Positions 33,161 through 33,900 of a DNA stretch of 33,900 bases are shown piece by piece (within the stretch, counting starts at the first letter, position 1; each line of letters starts with the position of its first letter). The stretch comes from Kangiellaceae bacterium (GTDB lineage Bacteria > Pseudomonadota > Gammaproteobacteria > Enterobacterales > Kangiellaceae): assembly GCA_016743995.1 (NCBI GenBank), contig JADGFG010000030.1, positions 1-33,900 of the forward strand, given 5' to 3'. The notes below the pieces were generated by a model, which saw only the letters and a program-made list of their open reading frames with translations, searched no databases and was not told where the DNA came from. A program made the translations under genes and the position numbers.

Positions 33161-33900
33161 AGCCATTTAATCCTGAACAGCATAACGCCAAAAAGCGATT
33201 TGGACAGAATTTTTTACAGGATTCGAGTGTTATAGAAAGAATTGTTTCGGCAATCAGGCCTGGGGAAAGTGATGCGTTAATAGAAATTGGTCCCGGCCTG
33301 GGGGCATTAACCAAAGTCATTTTAGCTGAGTCAAAAAAGATTTCGGTGATAGAGTTGGATCGTGATGTTATTCCCAAGCTAAAATTTAACTGTGACAGGG
33401 TGGGGGACTTAACTATTCACCAGCAAGATGCATTGAAAACTGATTTCAAAGTCTTTGCAGAAAAGCAGAAAATCAGGGTTGTCGGCAATTTACCTTATAA
33501 TATTTCTACGCCAATTTTATTTCACCTGTTTTCCTTTTTAAATGATATCGAAGACATGCATTTCATGTTGCAAAAAGAAGTGGTTGAAAGAATGGTTGCG
33601 CAACCCGGTAGTAAAACTTATGGCAGGTTGAGTGTAATGACTCAGCAGATGTGTGATGCTCATTTGTTATTTGTAGTGCCACCGGAAGCTTTTACTCCGG
33701 CACCCAAAGTCGACTCTGCGATTGTTCGTCTTACGCCAAAGCAGAGCCCTCTGAAGCTGGAGGATGAAAAGCTCTTTTCCGCAGTGGTGGCGGACGCATT
33801 TAATCAGCGACGTAAAACCGTGCGAAATGTCTGGAAAAAATACCTTTCTCAGGAAGATTTTGCGATATTAAATATTGATTCGAAATTACGACCAGAAAAT
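33157..33900 (+). CDS. rsmA: 16S rRNA (adenine1518-N6/adenine1519-N6)-dimethyltransferase, 5' part
   Basis: A methyltransferase (KsgA) that dimethylates two adenines of the helix 45 loop of 16S rRNA, a late 30S assembly checkpoint. Starting at ATG 33157 in a 4-base overlap with pdxA, it reads KRFGQNFLQD (SAM site), EIGPGLGALT (glycine motif), VIELDRDVI, QQDAL and VGNLPYNIS, the catalytic NLPY motif. The frame stays open to the end of the window, where about 20-25 residues of the normal C-terminus appear to be missing. The helical C-terminal part begins at VDSAIVRLTP and continues with VVADAFNQRRKTVRNVW, again typical of KsgA. Confidence 0.95.
   Translation, partial: MKPFNPEQHNAKKRFGQNFLQDSSVIERIVSAIRPGESDALIEIGPGLGALTKVILAESKKISVIELDRDVIPKLKFNCDRVGDLTIHQQDALKTDFKVFAEKQKIRVVGNLPYNISTPILFHLFSFLNDIEDMHFMLQKEVVERMVAQPGSKTYGRLSVMTQQMCDAHLLFVVPPEAFTPAPKVDSAIVRLTPKQSPLKLEDEKLFSAVVADAFNQRRKTVRNVWKKYLSQEDFAILNIDSKLRPEN

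Overview
The window comes from a moderately AT-rich gammaproteobacterial chromosome, probably of a marine Oceanospirillales/Pseudomonadales-type bacterium. The basis is the block amgK-murU-djlA, divergent from lptD-surA-pdxA-rsmA. That is the arrangement known from Pseudomonas-like genomes, and it comes with a Pseudomonas-type MurNAc recycling pair, PagL and EttA. I cannot name a genus. I saw no rRNA or tRNA gene, transposase, integrase or CRISPR array.

Layout. 1-5142: housekeeping and envelope genes: the end of ettA, murI on the opposite strand, a lytic-transglycosylase-like lipoprotein, a PlsB-type acyltransferase, an ACT-domain protein, and an alpha/beta hydrolase interrupted by a frameshift at an A8 tract. 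5229-8011: three exported proteins of unknown function on the + strand, with a strong promoter in front, an internal hairpin and an intrinsic terminator at the end. 8010-23838: a catecholate siderophore gene cluster, all on the - strand. 24037-27845: dut, pagL, djlA, murU and amgK on the - strand. 28065-33900: the lptD-surA-pdxA-rsmA operon on the + strand, running off the window.

The centrepiece is the siderophore cluster. A Fur-box promoter (23810-23838) drives isochorismate synthase, DHB-AMP ligase, isochorismatase/aryl carrier, a single-module NRPS (C-A-T-reductase), a siderophore-interacting ferric reductase and DHB dehydrogenase. A hairpin terminator follows. A second tightly overlapping group holds a class III aminotransferase, an amidohydrolase and an MFS transporter. 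A second MFS gene has its own promoter. This matches the logic of myxochelin biosynthesis: two DHB units on one lysine, reductive release to an aldehyde, then transamination to the amine of myxochelin B. The added amidohydrolase matches the role of MxcM of the Pseudoalteromonas pseudochelin pathway, which closes the beta-aminoethyl amide into an imidazoline. The predicted product is therefore a pseudochelin A-like catecholate. No TonB receptor, periplasmic binding protein or phosphopantetheinyl transferase lies in the window, so these must be encoded elsewhere.

Smaller points of interest are murI without a canonical start codon, two intergenic tandem repeats (14 bp x4 and 16 bp x4), a sigma-E-like promoter before lptD, and a small exported STN-domain protein in the unknown trio.
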